Part shown: piece by piece, positions 17,459 to 25,503 of the stretch
Numbering within the stretch: the stretch's first letter is position 1
How the letters are laid out: each line of letters starts with the position of its first letter
Source: an uncultured Bacilli bacterium
GTDB taxonomy: Bacteria > Bacillota_I > Bacilli_A > RF39 > UBA660
Reading direction: 5' to 3'
Length of the DNA: 51,601 nt
NCBI GenBank assembly: GCA_947588685.1
Contig: CANPYM010000007.1
Location: forward strand, 1 to 51,601
Translations under genes and position numbers: made by a program
Notes under the pieces: generated by a model
What the model was told of the DNA's origin: nothing
The model's database searches: none
The model's input: only the letters and a program-made list of their open reading frames with translations

Positions 17459-17482
17459 GAAAAAGAGAATCCGAAGATTCTA
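17459..17482 (-). terminator. Terminator after khpA
   Basis: Stem AGAATC / GATTCT (17466-17471, 17476-17481) with a TTCG tetraloop on the minus strand, then TCTTTTTC. The khpA stop codon is part of the stem. Confidence 0.75.
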
Positions 17483-17722
17483 CTTTGTGTCAATATTTAC
17501 CCTTACATGGCCTAACTTATTAATATAGGCTGAAGCTTGAACAATATTACGAATAGAGTTAGCAACTTTGCCACCTCTACCAATAACAACGCCCATATCA
17601 TCGTCAGCTACTTTAATATTAACAATTTTTTCTTTTTCGTTTTCTGTTAAAGTTACTTCAACTTTATCAGGGTTCTTAACAATATTTTTAACTAAATATT
17701 CTGTTAATCCTACTAAATCCAT
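17480..17722 (-). CDS. khpA: KH-domain RNA-binding protein KhpA
   Basis: Small RNA-binding protein (80 aa) with a single KH domain; the GxxG loop is GVVIGRGGKVANSIR. In other Gram-positives it pairs with KhpB and affects cell length and division through RNA binding. It starts two bases after the rpsP stop, the usual rpsP-khpA arrangement. No signal peptide or membrane segment. Confidence 0.93.
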   Translation of the reverse strand: MDLVGLTEYLVKNIVKNPDKVEVTLTENEKEKIVNIKVADDDMGVVIGRGGKVANSIRNIVQASAYINKLGHVRVNIDTK

Positions 17723-17723
17723 T

Positions 17724-18008
17724 TTACTTATCTTCTTTCTTTGACATCTTAGATTCGTGGAATTTCTTCATAATACCTTCACGGCTTAAAAGATCACGAA
17801 CCGTATCGGTAGGAATAGCTCCTTCTTTTAACCAATTAAGAGCTTTTTCTTCATCAACCTTAACAACGGCTGGTGTTTCTAATGGATTATAGTATCCGAT
17901 TTCCTCTATAAAACGTCCATCACGTGGCGCTCTAGCGTCAGCGGCAACGATTCGATAAAATGGTCTTTTTTTCGCACCCATTCTTCTTAATCTTAATTTA
18001 ACTGCCAT
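17724..18008 (-). CDS. rpsP: Ribosomal protein S16
   Basis: Small-subunit ribosomal protein, 94 aa. It begins [20 protein letters not shown], the highly conserved S16 start, and contains [23 protein letters not shown] 18008 is preceded by GGGAGG; upstream in-frame starts would run into the cotE terminator and are rejected. Leads the rpsP-khpA unit. Confidence 0.97.
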   Translation of the reverse strand: MAVKLRLRRMGAKKRPFYRIVAADARAPRDGRFIEEIGYYNPLETPAVVKVDEEKALNWLKEGAIPTDTVRDLLSREGIMKKFHESKMSKKEDK

Positions 18009-18042
18009 ATATATACCTCCCATCACTTGCTTAATGATAACA

Positions 18043-18082
18043 TAAAAAAAAAGATGTGTCAACTATTTTTGGTTAACACACT
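18043..18082 (-). terminator. Terminator after cotE
   Basis: Stem TGTGTCAAC / GTTAACACA (18055-18063, 18072-18080, one mismatch) followed on the minus strand by TCTTTTTTTTT. It isolates cotE from rpsP. Confidence 0.8.
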
Positions 18083-18611
18083 ATAAATATTCTTCATTAA
18101 CTTGTTCATCGATAGCAACTTCCTCCGCAGGCGTCATTTCATCTTCAATAATATCCCATGGTTCTTCATCTTCTTCAATCGCAATTTTTACTTTTTCATC
18201 CCCTACGACTTCAATACCTAATTCTTTATCAATAGTAAACTTAATTGTCTTTCCATCCGCTGCAACATCTGAACAACTAGGTTGGTATAAGCTTCTTACA
18301 ATAATATCTGTATCTCCATCAACCTCAGTATCTGCTTTTAATTTAATACTAAAGGTATGATCATAAGTAATATTTTGGGTTGCGACCGTTGTCTTTTGGT
18401 TATTATCATATGCATACCATATATTTATATCAAAAGACCCCTTAACACCAACTTTATCACCGGCTTTATAACCATCAAATTGATGATTTATCACCCAACA
18501 TCCTAAAATAGTATCTGGCGCCTCATTAGTATCTATAGTATAAACATCCTTAAAAGCTTTCTTACCTTTACCGATAATGGCTTTGGTAACTATCTCTTTA
18601 TATAGGGCCAT
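18081..18611 (-). CDS. cotE: Spore coat morphogenetic protein CotE
   Basis: Outer-coat assembly protein of endospores. The N-terminus YKEIVTKAIIGKGKKAFKD, the block ILGCWVINHQFDGYKAGDKV, DINIWYAYDNNQKTTVATQN and IIVRSLYQPSCSDV follow B. subtilis CotE closely in order and spacing. The acidic tail (about 145-176) is also typical; in B. subtilis it is used to recruit coat proteins. Length 176 aa against 181. ATG 18611 has AGGAGTGATGAT upstream. A candidate sigma-E-like promoter precedes it, fitting mother-cell expression. In B. subtilis cotE lies near miaB; here miaB is 2.3 kb away. Confidence 0.93.
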   Translation of the reverse strand: MALYKEIVTKAIIGKGKKAFKDVYTIDTNEAPDTILGCWVINHQFDGYKAGDKVGVKGSFDINIWYAYDNNQKTTVATQNITYDHTFSIKLKADTEVDGDTDIIVRSLYQPSCSDVAADGKTIKFTIDKELGIEVVGDEKVKIAIEEDEEPWDIIEDEMTPAEEVAIDEQVNEEYL

Positions 18612-18629
18612 ATCATCACTCCTTAATTT

Positions 18630-18657
18630 AATATATGCGATTGAATTAAAAATGTAC
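18630..18657 (-). promoter_or_regulatory. Candidate sigma-E-like promoter of cotE
   Basis: On the minus strand GTACATT (18651-18657), a 13-base spacer, then CATATATT (18630-18637). The -10 fits the mother-cell sigma-E/K form; the -35 is 5 of 7 to the B. subtilis sigma-E pattern. Confidence 0.45.
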
Positions 18658-18687
18658 TAAAAAAAGCAAAGAATTAAATCTTTGCTT
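18658..18687 (-). terminator. Terminator of 292-aa lipoprotein gene
   Basis: Stem AAGCAAAGA / TCTTTGCTT (18664-18672, 18679-18687), stop codon in the loop, T run on the minus strand. Confidence 0.85.
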
Positions 18688-19549
18688 CGACTTCATCTTC
18701 CGTCATCTTGGTAGCATTCTTTTTAACTTCTTCTGGAATGGTTATTTTATCTAGTTTATTAACATCTTTTATCGTAGCTGATAGTTTAAACGTCATTTTC
18801 ATATTTTTTAAAGATTCTAACTCTAAACTATTGTCGTTATCATTGGAAGCGATAGCATCTTGAAGTGGTTTGGATAATAGTTCATTCATTAAATCACTCA
18901 TATCCATCTCCATTATCTCTATCTCATCATTTTTTAAATAATAGTTAATAATAAAATCAGTGTCTAACTTAAAATCCTTTAATTGATTAAGATCTTCATC
19001 AGAAATACTTTCTCCTAAAAGTGGCTTTAACGTTTCAATCATCTTATTAATGTCATCTGATGTAATGGTAGCTACTATTTTTTTATATCCTTCTTTATCG
19101 CTTTCTTCATAACGGACACTTGAATAATCAAAATTGAACTGATTAATATTTAAATCTGCTAATTCTTCCAAAACTTCTTCGTTTTCATACACCCACTTGC
19201 CATCATTTTTCGTATAGCTAGTGCTTTTATTACCATTCCTTTCAATATAAATCTCTTCCTCGGTATTAGCTATAGGTACTTTTACAATATAATGCGAAAC
19301 AAAATCTTTATTATCTTTATCATTATAATAAACATCATAGTTCATATCCATATCATAATTAGCTGATATGCCACTTACATTCATACCCATATTAACTTTA
19401 ACATCAACTTTGTATGAGTTAGCTGCGTCTAGTTTTCCTTCGGCTTCTTTTAAAACATCTTCAGCCTTACGTTCTTCTTTTTTACCACATCCTGTTATTA
19501 TTAAAACAGTTAGTAAAAACATTCCTAAATACTTTAAACTTTTCTTCAT
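18674..19549 (-). CDS. Lipoprotein of unknown function (DUF6612/LppX-like build)
   Basis: Signal peptide ending in lipobox IITGC (Cys21), then a Lys/Glu-rich linker and a mature domain of about 240 aa made of alternating beta strands: YKVDVKVNMGMNVSG, YDVYYNDKDNK, IYIERNGNKSTSY, KWVYEN, FIINYYLKNDE, MTFKLSATIKDVNK. This up-and-down strand pattern resembles LolA/LppX-type lipoproteins that bind hydrophobic molecules; the resemblance is structural only, and no specific family is certain. ATG 19549 is nine bases from GGAG. Single-gene unit with its own terminator. Confidence 0.7.
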   Translation of the reverse strand: MKKSLKYLGMFLLTVLIITGCGKKEERKAEDVLKEAEGKLDAANSYKVDVKVNMGMNVSGISANYDMDMNYDVYYNDKDNKDFVSHYIVKVPIANTEEEIYIERNGNKSTSYTKNDGKWVYENEEVLEELADLNINQFNFDYSSVRYEESDKEGYKKIVATITSDDINKMIETLKPLLGESISDEDLNQLKDFKLDTDFIINYYLKNDEIEIMEMDMSDLMNELLSKPLQDAIASNDNDNSLELESLKNMKMTFKLSATIKDVNKLDKITIPEEVKKNATKMTEDEVEAKI

Positions 19550-19638
19550 CACAATATTCTCCTTTACAATTTAATTATATCATATCCTTATATATATAAT
19601 AGCTTTAAAGTTATTTGAAAGACACAAATTGACAATAT

Positions 19639-19666
19639 TTGACAAAAAATTTACTTTTGTTACACT
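19639..19666 (+). promoter_or_regulatory. Candidate promoter of LppM-like gene
   Basis: TTGACA (19639-19644), 16 bases, TACACT (19661-19666), about 60 bases before the TTG start at 19726. A second TTGACA lies ten bases upstream. Confidence 0.45.
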
Positions 19667-19725
19667 TTTTCATACTATTTAGTAATAAATATGATAAAAT
19701 GATATTAAGAATAGGAGTGAGTATA

Positions 19726-20877
19726 TTGAGAAAATTAAAACAACTTGTAGTTGTCTTAATGGCTGTTTTATTAGTAAGCGGTTGTAAAATGAAGGCTGAA
19801 TATAATATGGCTATTAAAAAGGATAAATCCATGGATTTATCAGTCATCATAGGTATGGATGATGAATTACTTAATTTGATGCTTGCATCAGAAGAAAACA
19901 ATGGTGATTTCACCGGTTCTAATGCCAATTATACCGATGAACAAAAATGGGCTTACCTAGATAAATCTTTGGAGATGGACGATTTAAAAGGTGACAAAGA
20001 TGAGGACGTCACAATCGATAAGTACACTGAAGATGGATTTAAAGGATATAAGGTCGTTTTTAAGGTTAAGAATATTGATGAAATTAGTGGATCTAAAGGT
20101 TCTGATACCATTAATGATTTAAGCAATATCGATGAGAAAGAATTATTTGTTAAAAATGGTAACAAATATTCATTAAAGTTCACTATTGACGACATGAAAG
20201 AAGTAACGGAACAAGCTGAAGAAAGTAATACTGAAGGATTAAATATGGATATGTCTTCAATATTTGATTTAAAATTTGTTATTAGTTTACCTGATAAGCC
20301 AATCAAGCATAACGCAACAAGCGTATCTGACGATGGTAAAACTTTAACTTGGGATTTAATGAAACAAGGTGATACACCAATTGAAGTTGAGTTTGAATTA
20401 GCAGGTAAATCTAATACGTTATTCCTATATATTGGTATTGGCGTTGCCGTTTTAATTGTTGTTATCGTTCTTGTTGTAGCTTTAAGCGGTAAAAAGAAAA
20501 AAGGTCAACCAGAAATGACTGGATTTGCACCAGTACCTCCAGTTGGACCTCAAGGAGTAAATCCTGTTGGAGCTCCAGTACCTCCCGTACCTCCAGTTCC
20601 TCCAGTTGAACCACCTAGACCTGAAAATGTTCCAGGAGCACCTGTTCCACCTGTGCCACCAGTTGAACCATCACCTATGCCTCCAACACCTCCAGTGCCA
20701 CCGGTTGAACCACCTAAACCTGAAACGACACCAGAAGCACCTGTGCCACCAGTACCTCCAGTTGATGCCCCTGTAGAGCCTCCGGTTCCTCCAGTTGAAC
20801 CTCCAGCTCCCGTACCTGAAGAAGTGGCATCACCTGTTGAAGTTTCAGAAGAACCAAAACCTGAAGTTAATGAGTAA
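19726..20877 (+). CDS. LppM-like lipoprotein with transmembrane helix and Pro-rich tail
   Basis: Envelope protein, 384 aa. Start is TTG at 19726, eight bases after AGGAG, giving a standard lipoprotein signal MRKLKQLVVVLMAVLLVSGC (Cys20). The extracellular part (20-228) begins KMKAEYNMAIKKDKSMDLSV, as in LppM/DUF3153 domains. A membrane helix follows (about 231-254), then Lys-rich KKKK and a tail of roughly 110 residues made mostly of PPVPP(V)EPP repeats with an acidic end. If both anchors are used, the Pro-rich tail would face the cytoplasm. Its partner there is unknown. The Pro-rich region is unlike any other protein in the window. Flanked by its own promoter and a bidirectional terminator. 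Confidence 0.75.
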   Translation: MRKLKQLVVVLMAVLLVSGCKMKAEYNMAIKKDKSMDLSVIIGMDDELLNLMLASEENNGDFTGSNANYTDEQKWAYLDKSLEMDDLKGDKDEDVTIDKYTEDGFKGYKVVFKVKNIDEISGSKGSDTINDLSNIDEKELFVKNGNKYSLKFTIDDMKEVTEQAEESNTEGLNMDMSSIFDLKFVISLPDKPIKHNATSVSDDGKTLTWDLMKQGDTPIEVEFELAGKSNTLFLYIGIGVAVLIVVIVLVVALSGKKKKGQPEMTGFAPVPPVGPQGVNPVGAPVPPVPPVPPVEPPRPENVPGAPVPPVPPVEPSPMPPTPPVPPVEPPKPETTPEAPVPPVPPVDAPVEPPVPPVEPPAPVPEEVASPVEVSEEPKPEVNE

Positions 20878-20880
20878 AAT

Positions 20881-20908
20881 AAAAATGTAGGATTAAACCT
20901 ACATTTTT
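20881..20908 (+). terminator. Bidirectional terminator between LppM-like gene and miaB
   Basis: Stem AAAAATGTAGG / CCTACATTTTT (20881-20891, 20898-20908) around ATTAAA. Convergent genes end on either side. Confidence 0.9.
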
Positions 20909-22321
20909 TTATGCAACAATTTCACCATCTAAGCTCCAAGTTTTAATGTCCGTTATTTTAACATTGACAATCTTTCCAATGTTTTCTTGTTTTCCATCGA
21001 CATTAACTAATTTCATCGTTTCAGTATATCCAAAAAGATTACCCTTTTCACCAATACCTTCGATTAATACTTTAACGGTTTGACCTAAATATTTTTGATT
21101 ATTTAAATTAGCATATTTATTAACAATCTCATTAAGACGATATAAACGTTCATTTTTTTCTTCTAAAGGAACATTATCTTCCATTTTAGCAGCCGGTGTC
21201 CCCTCTCTTGGTGAGAAGATAAAAGTGAAGGCTGAGTCATACTGACATTTCTGAACAACATCCAAGGTCTCTTTGAAATCATCTTCCGTCTCACCTGGGA
21301 ATCCAACAATGATATCGGTTGTAATAGCGACATTAGGAATCTCTTTTAACTTATTATATAAAGTTAAATATTTTTCTTTAGTATAACGCCTGCCCATCAA
21401 TTTTAAAATGCGATCAGAACCACTTTGAAGTGGTAAATGAACATAAGGCATAATGTTATCATAGTCTTTAATCGCATTAATCATATCATCATCAAAGTCC
21501 CAAGGATGACTAGTCATAAAACGGATGCGTTCTATACCTGTTTTAGCAACATCACGAAGTAAATCACCCATTTTATAGTCTATCTTTAAATCTTTACCAT
21601 AAGCATTAACATTTTGACCAAGAAGTGTTACTTCCTTATAACCATTCTTAACTAATTCTTTTACTTCATTAATAATATATTCTGGTGTCCTACTTCGTTG
21701 TTTACCTCGTGTATATGGAACAATACAATAAGTACAAAACTTATCACAGCCATACATAATATTAACCCAAGCTTTGTATTTGGAATCACGTTTAACAGGA
21801 ATGTTTTCTAATACATCGCCCTCAATACTAAAGACTTCAATCTCTTGTTCATTTTTCGTCATACTATCAAATAAGATATTAGGTAAATTATAAATATTAT
21901 GGGTTCCAAAGACGATATCAACCCATTTATATTTGCTTTTAATTTCATTTACAACATTTTCTTCTTGCGCCATACAACCACATACGCCGGTAATTATATG
22001 AGGATGCGTCTGTTTTAAATGTTTAACTCTTCCTAAAAAGCCAAATACTTTATTATGAGCATTTTCTCTTATCGCACAAGTATTAAGTAAAATGACATCA
22101 GCATCTTCAAACTGATCGGTTTCTTCAAAAGACATATCTTCTAAAATAGCTTTAATATTTTCTGAGTCATGAACATTCATCTGACAACCATAAGTTTTAA
22201 TATAATATTTTTTACCTAAACCTAATTCTTTTAAGTTTTCTTTTACGATATAATCATTGGTTTTTATTAATATTTCTTTACTCGTACGTTTACGAGCTTC
22301 TTTTAAATCTGGTAATTGCAT
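20909..22321 (-). CDS. miaB: tRNA methylthiotransferase MiaB
   Basis: Radical-SAM enzyme that adds a methylthio group to i6A37 of tRNA. The N-terminal domain has YIKTYGCQMNVHDSE and further cluster Cys in LLNTCAIRENA and GVCGCMAQE; the radical-SAM motif is YGCDKFCTYCIVPYTRGKQ; a TRAM domain closes the protein (about 405-465). The Bacillus-like N-terminal extension ELPDLKEARKR-type is shared. I placed the start at ATG 22321, after GGAAGTGG; an upstream ATG at 22351 has no ribosome site but cannot be excluded. Ends in the T run of a shared terminator. Confidence 0.94.
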   Translation of the reverse strand: MQLPDLKEARKRTSKEILIKTNDYIVKENLKELGLGKKYYIKTYGCQMNVHDSENIKAILEDMSFEETDQFEDADVILLNTCAIRENAHNKVFGFLGRVKHLKQTHPHIITGVCGCMAQEENVVNEIKSKYKWVDIVFGTHNIYNLPNILFDSMTKNEQEIEVFSIEGDVLENIPVKRDSKYKAWVNIMYGCDKFCTYCIVPYTRGKQRSRTPEYIINEVKELVKNGYKEVTLLGQNVNAYGKDLKIDYKMGDLLRDVAKTGIERIRFMTSHPWDFDDDMINAIKDYDNIMPYVHLPLQSGSDRILKLMGRRYTKEKYLTLYNKLKEIPNVAITTDIIVGFPGETEDDFKETLDVVQKCQYDSAFTFIFSPREGTPAAKMEDNVPLEEKNERLYRLNEIVNKYANLNNQKYLGQTVKVLIEGIGEKGNLFGYTETMKLVNVDGKQENIGKIVNVKITDIKTWSLDGEIVA

Positions 22322-22380
22322 ACAACCACTTCCACTACTAAATGGTATCATATCAAAGCATTTTTAGCAATATCGTAAAC

Positions 22381-22405
22381 AAAAAAAGATAGCCTAAGCT
22401 ATCTT
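22381..22405 (-). terminator. Terminator of spore protein gene
   Basis: Stem AAGATAGC / GCTATCTT (22386-22393, 22398-22405) and T7 on the minus strand. Confidence 0.85.
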
Positions 22406-22408
22406 AAA

Positions 22409-22612
22409 TTATTTAGTGTAAGTAGTGGCACCTAATTGTTGTTCACCCATTCTTACTAATCTCTTAGTGATTTCGCCACCAACAGAACCATTAGCTCTAC
22501 TTGTAGCATCAGGACCCATATTAACACCTAATTCATTAGCTATTTCATATTTCATTTTTTCGATAGCTTGTTTTGAACCAGGAACGACTAATCTACTTTG
22601 GTTACTATTCAT
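22409..22612 (-). CDS. Alpha/beta-type small acid-soluble spore protein
   Basis: DNA-binding protein that saturates and protects the spore chromosome. The 67-aa sequence carries both family signatures: [10 protein letters not shown] (containing the GPR protease site region) and [16 protein letters not shown], ending EQQLG. N-terminal [15 protein letters not shown] is also typical. ATG 22612 follows AGGAGGT; the GTG nine bases earlier overlaps that site. A CATTCTA box upstream fits forespore sigma-G control. This is near-conclusive evidence for a sporulating lineage. Confidence 0.97.
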   Translation of the reverse strand: MNSNQSRLVVPGSKQAIEKMKYEIANELGVNMGPDATSRANGSVGGEITKRLVRMGEQQLGATTYTK

Positions 22613-22635
22613 TGTATTCACCTCCTGTACATTAA

Positions 22636-22664
22636 TAGAATGTGGAAGAAATACAATATAATAC
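22636..22664 (-). promoter_or_regulatory. Candidate sigma-G promoter of spore protein gene
   Basis: On the minus strand GTATT (22660-22664), 17 bases, CATTCTA (22636-22642). The -10 matches the forespore CATnnTA form; the -35 fits 4 of 5 positions. Confidence 0.5.
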
Positions 22665-22685
22665 GTGGTAATTTTTGGTAATTTC

Positions 22686-23855
22686 TTACAATAAGTCGGA
22701 TTTTTTTTCTTCGAAATTGCTTATAACTTCAATATTATCAACGCATTCTTGAATTAGTGTTTCATAATCAAATGTTTGTTCATATTCCATGCATTTTTCT
22801 AAAACAGGATTTATAACGGGATGTTTAGGAAGAAAGATTGTACAACAATCTTCATATGGTAAAATACTCGTCTCATAAGTATTAATCTTTTTTGCAATAT
22901 CAATAATCTCTAACTTATCAAGACAAGCAACCGGACGAATAACTGGTAAATTAGTAACATTATTAATAACCATCATACTTGTTAAAGTCTGACTAGCAAC
23001 TTGTCCAACACTCTCACCATTAACAATAACTTTTAAATGTTTTTTTAAAACAACCATTTCGGCAATCCGATACATCATTCGTCGCATAATGGTAATAATA
23101 TAACTATCAGGAACATTTTTATAAATAGCTTCTTGTAATTTGGTAAATGGTACAACATTAACTTTAATGTTACCGGAATAAGAATTAATAATAGATGCTA
23201 ATTTAATAACTTTATTTTTAGCTTCGACACTTGTATGTGGTGGGGATTCAAAGTATAAGCATTCAAGATCAATTCCTCTTTTTAAAGCGAGATATCCAGC
23301 AACCGGTGAGTCAATCCCGCCACTTAACATAAGGAGACCGGTTCCTTGAATACCAACCGGATATCCTCCTAAACCTTTTATCTCATCAGTATATATATAT
23401 GTAGCATCACTACGTATTTCTATCTTAACTAATAAGTCGGGATGGTGAACATCTACTTTAGATGGAATGTTTTTTAAAACAGCCCCACCAATCATCCGAC
23501 TAAACTCCATACTGGGAATGGGAAAAGATTTATCGGCCCGGTTGGTATCAATTTTAAAAGTTTTAAAAGATATATTTTTAAGAATATCTACTACTGACGA
23601 TGTAATCTCTTCAACGTTAGTATTAACTTTATAACAATTTACTATACTATGAATACCAAAAACATTTTTTAGTTTTTCCGTAATAACATCAATATTTGAT
23701 GATTCAATATACATTCTGACCCGATCATATTTAATATGGTAATCCATTCCTTTTAAAAGGGCATTAATATTCTTTACTAATAATCTTATAAAAACACTTC
23801 GATTACCCTTCTTGGTCGTCAATTCACCATATTTAATTAAAATTAGTTTTTCCAT
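22686..23855 (-). CDS. thiI: tRNA 4-thiouridylation / thiazole sulfurtransferase ThiI
   Basis: Makes s4U8 in tRNA and can donate sulfur for thiamine thiazole. N-terminal [12 protein letters not shown] leads into a THUMP domain (about 55-160); the PP-loop is [21 protein letters not shown]; the C-terminal [13 protein letters not shown] block is conserved in Bacilli. There is no C-terminal rhodanese domain, as is normal for Gram-positive ThiI (about 390-400 aa). ATG 23855 follows AGAGGTG. In B. subtilis the sulfur donor NifZ is the adjacent gene and sspA the next; the spore gene is adjacent here but nifZ is not. Confidence 0.95.
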   Translation of the reverse strand: MEKLILIKYGELTTKKGNRSVFIRLLVKNINALLKGMDYHIKYDRVRMYIESSNIDVITEKLKNVFGIHSIVNCYKVNTNVEEITSSVVDILKNISFKTFKIDTNRADKSFPIPSMEFSRMIGGAVLKNIPSKVDVHHPDLLVKIEIRSDATYIYTDEIKGLGGYPVGIQGTGLLMLSGGIDSPVAGYLALKRGIDLECLYFESPPHTSVEAKNKVIKLASIINSYSGNIKVNVVPFTKLQEAIYKNVPDSYIITIMRRMMYRIAEMVVLKKHLKVIVNGESVGQVASQTLTSMMVINNVTNLPVIRPVACLDKLEIIDIAKKINTYETSILPYEDCCTIFLPKHPVINPVLEKCMEYEQTFDYETLIQECVDNIEVISNFEEKKSDLL

Positions 23856-23878
23856 AGAACACCTCTTTAGCATTATAC

Positions 23879-23909
23879 CAAAAAAAAAGCAGTTTTTAAA
23901 TAACTGCTT
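23879..23909 (-). terminator. Terminator of NlpC/P60 gene
   Basis: Stem AAGCAGTT / AACTGCTT (23887-23894, 23902-23909), T run on the minus strand. Confidence 0.85.
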
Positions 23910-24689
23910 CTATTTGACAACTCTTCGTGCGGTTACCTTCGTCATTATATTGACACTATTTATACCAATTCCTTCTTTTGGGGTTCTTGCGTGAACAATT
24001 TTACCACCACCTATATAAATAGCGACATGGGTGATTTTTTTACCACCATTACTGTAGAAAACTAAATCACCAGGTTCAAGCTTACTAAAAGGCACTTTAA
24101 CACCAACTTTAGCTTGACTTCCACCACCACGAGGCAACTTGATACCAAAATGTTTAAATACACTCATTGTAAAGCCACTACAATCAGCACCTTTAGTTAA
24201 ACTAGTTCCTCCCCTTTTATATGGGTTACCAACAAATTGTTTAGCATAGGCAGCAATTTGTTTACCTAATTCTTTATTACTTGGTAGTTTAACATTGGTG
24301 TTGGCGGAACTCTTTTTCTTTTTTGTTACCGTCTTTGTTGTTGCTTTTTTTGTTGTAGTTGTCGTTTTCTTTTTTGTAACTGTCTTCTTTTTGGTATCAC
24401 TCGTATTGTCTTTATCTTTAGTCTCTTCGGACTCTTTATTTTCCTCTTTTTTATCTTCTGTCATTTCTTTAGCATCTTTTTCTGTTTCTATGCTTGATAA
24501 TGCTTTGATTGCTACTAAACCATAAGATACTTTATCTTGATCAACATAGTTGGTACTTGCTACCATTTTTTGGGAATTGGTTTTTAACTCTGTTGTTTCT
24601 CCTACTGGTTCGAAAGCTACTGACCAAAACATAATCAAAGATGCCATACAATAGTAACCTATTGTATTTCTCTTCAGCTTCGAAATCAT
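23910..24689 (-). CDS. Secreted NlpC/P60 cell-wall hydrolase
   Basis: Predicted gamma-D-glutamyl-diamino acid endopeptidase acting on peptidoglycan. Residues 8-27 are the signal or membrane segment. Residues 70-130 form a low-complexity linker, first Glu/Lys-rich then Lys/Thr-rich, likely to span or stick to the wall. The catalytic domain (137-258) has Cys170 in GADCSGFT, PGDLVFYS, His221 in KITHVAIYIGGG and His233 in IVHAR. Length of the catalytic domain is normal. ATG 24689 sits four bases after GGAGGG. No wall-binding repeat (SH3, LysM) is seen, so the basic linker may replace it. Confidence 0.9.
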   Translation of the reverse strand: MISKLKRNTIGYYCMASLIMFWSVAFEPVGETTELKTNSQKMVASTNYVDQDKVSYGLVAIKALSSIETEKDAKEMTEDKKEENKESEETKDKDNTSDTKKKTVTKKKTTTTTKKATTKTVTKKKKSSANTNVKLPSNKELGKQIAAYAKQFVGNPYKRGGTSLTKGADCSGFTMSVFKHFGIKLPRGGGSQAKVGVKVPFSKLEPGDLVFYSNGGKKITHVAIYIGGGKIVHARTPKEGIGINSVNIMTKVTARRVVK

Positions 24690-24731
24690 AAATCCCTCCA
24701 TTTTATAGACAGCAAGGTCTATTGTACCATA

Positions 24732-24764
24732 AAAAAAATGTCATTGCAAATTTATGACATTTTC
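24732..24764 (-). terminator. Terminator of alpha-CTD-like gene
   Basis: Stem AAAATGTCAT / ATGACATTTT (24735-24744, 24754-24763) with the stop codon at the loop edge and a run of A (T on the minus strand) after it. Confidence 0.85.
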
Positions 24765-25240
24765 ATTGTTTTTGCTTGAATTTCTCGTTCATCTTTAGCC
24801 TTGGCATAACGGATTAATTCTCTTTCTTCATCCATAGAAATCGGTATACCTAAAGATAGACCATTACTTTCAAGATATGTATTTAATTTTACCATTGTAA
24901 CTTCCCCAACACCGGGATAAGACATAATTTCATCTTCCGTACATTTAACAAGATCAAAGACATATAACTGGCGATGATTCACGCCATCCGCAAAAGTTCT
25001 TTTCTTAGTAGCTCGCCAAAGGCATAAATGTTGGCGTGATAACATCGCATCACGTCCTAAAAAACTGTGAAGTTCCGTACATAAAAGTTCTAATTTGTCT
25101 TTTAAATAAGATTTAGATAAACCTAAAGTGGCAATTTGTGCTTGAACCATATCGCGAATTTTTTTTAAAGCCTCCATATTGTTAGCAAGTGCTTCCGCAT
25201 TAACAATTTCCTCAATATATTTTAATTCCGCATCAGTCAT
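24752..25240 (-). CDS. Protein with domain like the RNA polymerase alpha C-terminal domain
   Basis: Unnamed 162-aa protein. The N-terminal 60 residues are helical. Residues about 78-131 resemble an alpha-CTD / helix-hairpin-helix fold: LYVFDLVKCTEDEIMSYPGVGEV then KLNTYLESNGLSLG, close to the alpha-subunit pattern ...TEEDLL...GxxSLxEIxxxLxxxGLSLG. A charged helical tail follows. It might bind DNA or touch RNA polymerase; this is inference. Not the alpha subunit itself, which is about 315 aa with two N-terminal domains absent here. Single-gene unit with its own terminator. Confidence 0.65.
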   Translation of the reverse strand: MTDAELKYIEEIVNAEALANNMEALKKIRDMVQAQIATLGLSKSYLKDKLELLCTELHSFLGRDAMLSRQHLCLWRATKKRTFADGVNHRQLYVFDLVKCTEDEIMSYPGVGEVTMVKLNTYLESNGLSLGIPISMDEERELIRYAKAKDEREIQAKTMKMS

Positions 25241-25297
25241 AATATTCCCCCTAAAAACTTGGGGTTATCATAACAAAAGCTAGCTTTTTTGTCAAAT

Positions 25298-25327
25298 TAA
25301 AAAGCACATAAATATATATTTATGCGC
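25298..25327 (-). terminator. Terminator of ezrA unit
   Basis: Stem GCACATAAATA / TATTTATGCGC (25304-25314, 25317-25327; one mismatch), then TTTTTAA on the minus strand. Confidence 0.7.
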
Positions 25328-25503
25328 TACATAAAGACAGCAACTAAGATAATGGCAATTATAACAATAATGATAAGACTAATTAAGATAAGATTGATAG
25401 GTGAATTTAATTTTGTAACCAAATCGGTTTCATTTTCGCCACCAGCTATTTCCTCATAGTCCTCATCAATATATTCTTCTTCTGTTAAGACCTCGTTATT
25501 CAT
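25327..25503 (-). CDS. 58-aa single-pass membrane protein, coupled to ezrA
   Basis: A short gene reading MNNEVLTEEEYIDEDYEE..., an acidic N-terminal 30 residues, then a single hydrophobic helix (about 34-57, NLILISLIIIVIIAIILVA) running to the end. Its ATG at 25503 directly follows the ezrA stop (TAA-ATG), and the end of ezrA supplies GGGGAGG, so it is translationally coupled. Acidic outside/cytoplasm-tail topology cannot be settled by eye. I do not know this protein; context suggests an accessory of EzrA or of the division site. The position and strong ribosome site support it being real. Confidence 0.7.
   Translation of the reverse strand: MNNEVLTEEEYIDEDYEEIAGGENETDLVTKLNSPINLILISLIIIVIIAIILVAVFM

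Noticed and set aside
24295-24525. Phe/Val-rich open frame on the plus strand
   Set aside because: Antisense of the Lys/Thr/Glu-rich linker of the NlpC/P60 protein.
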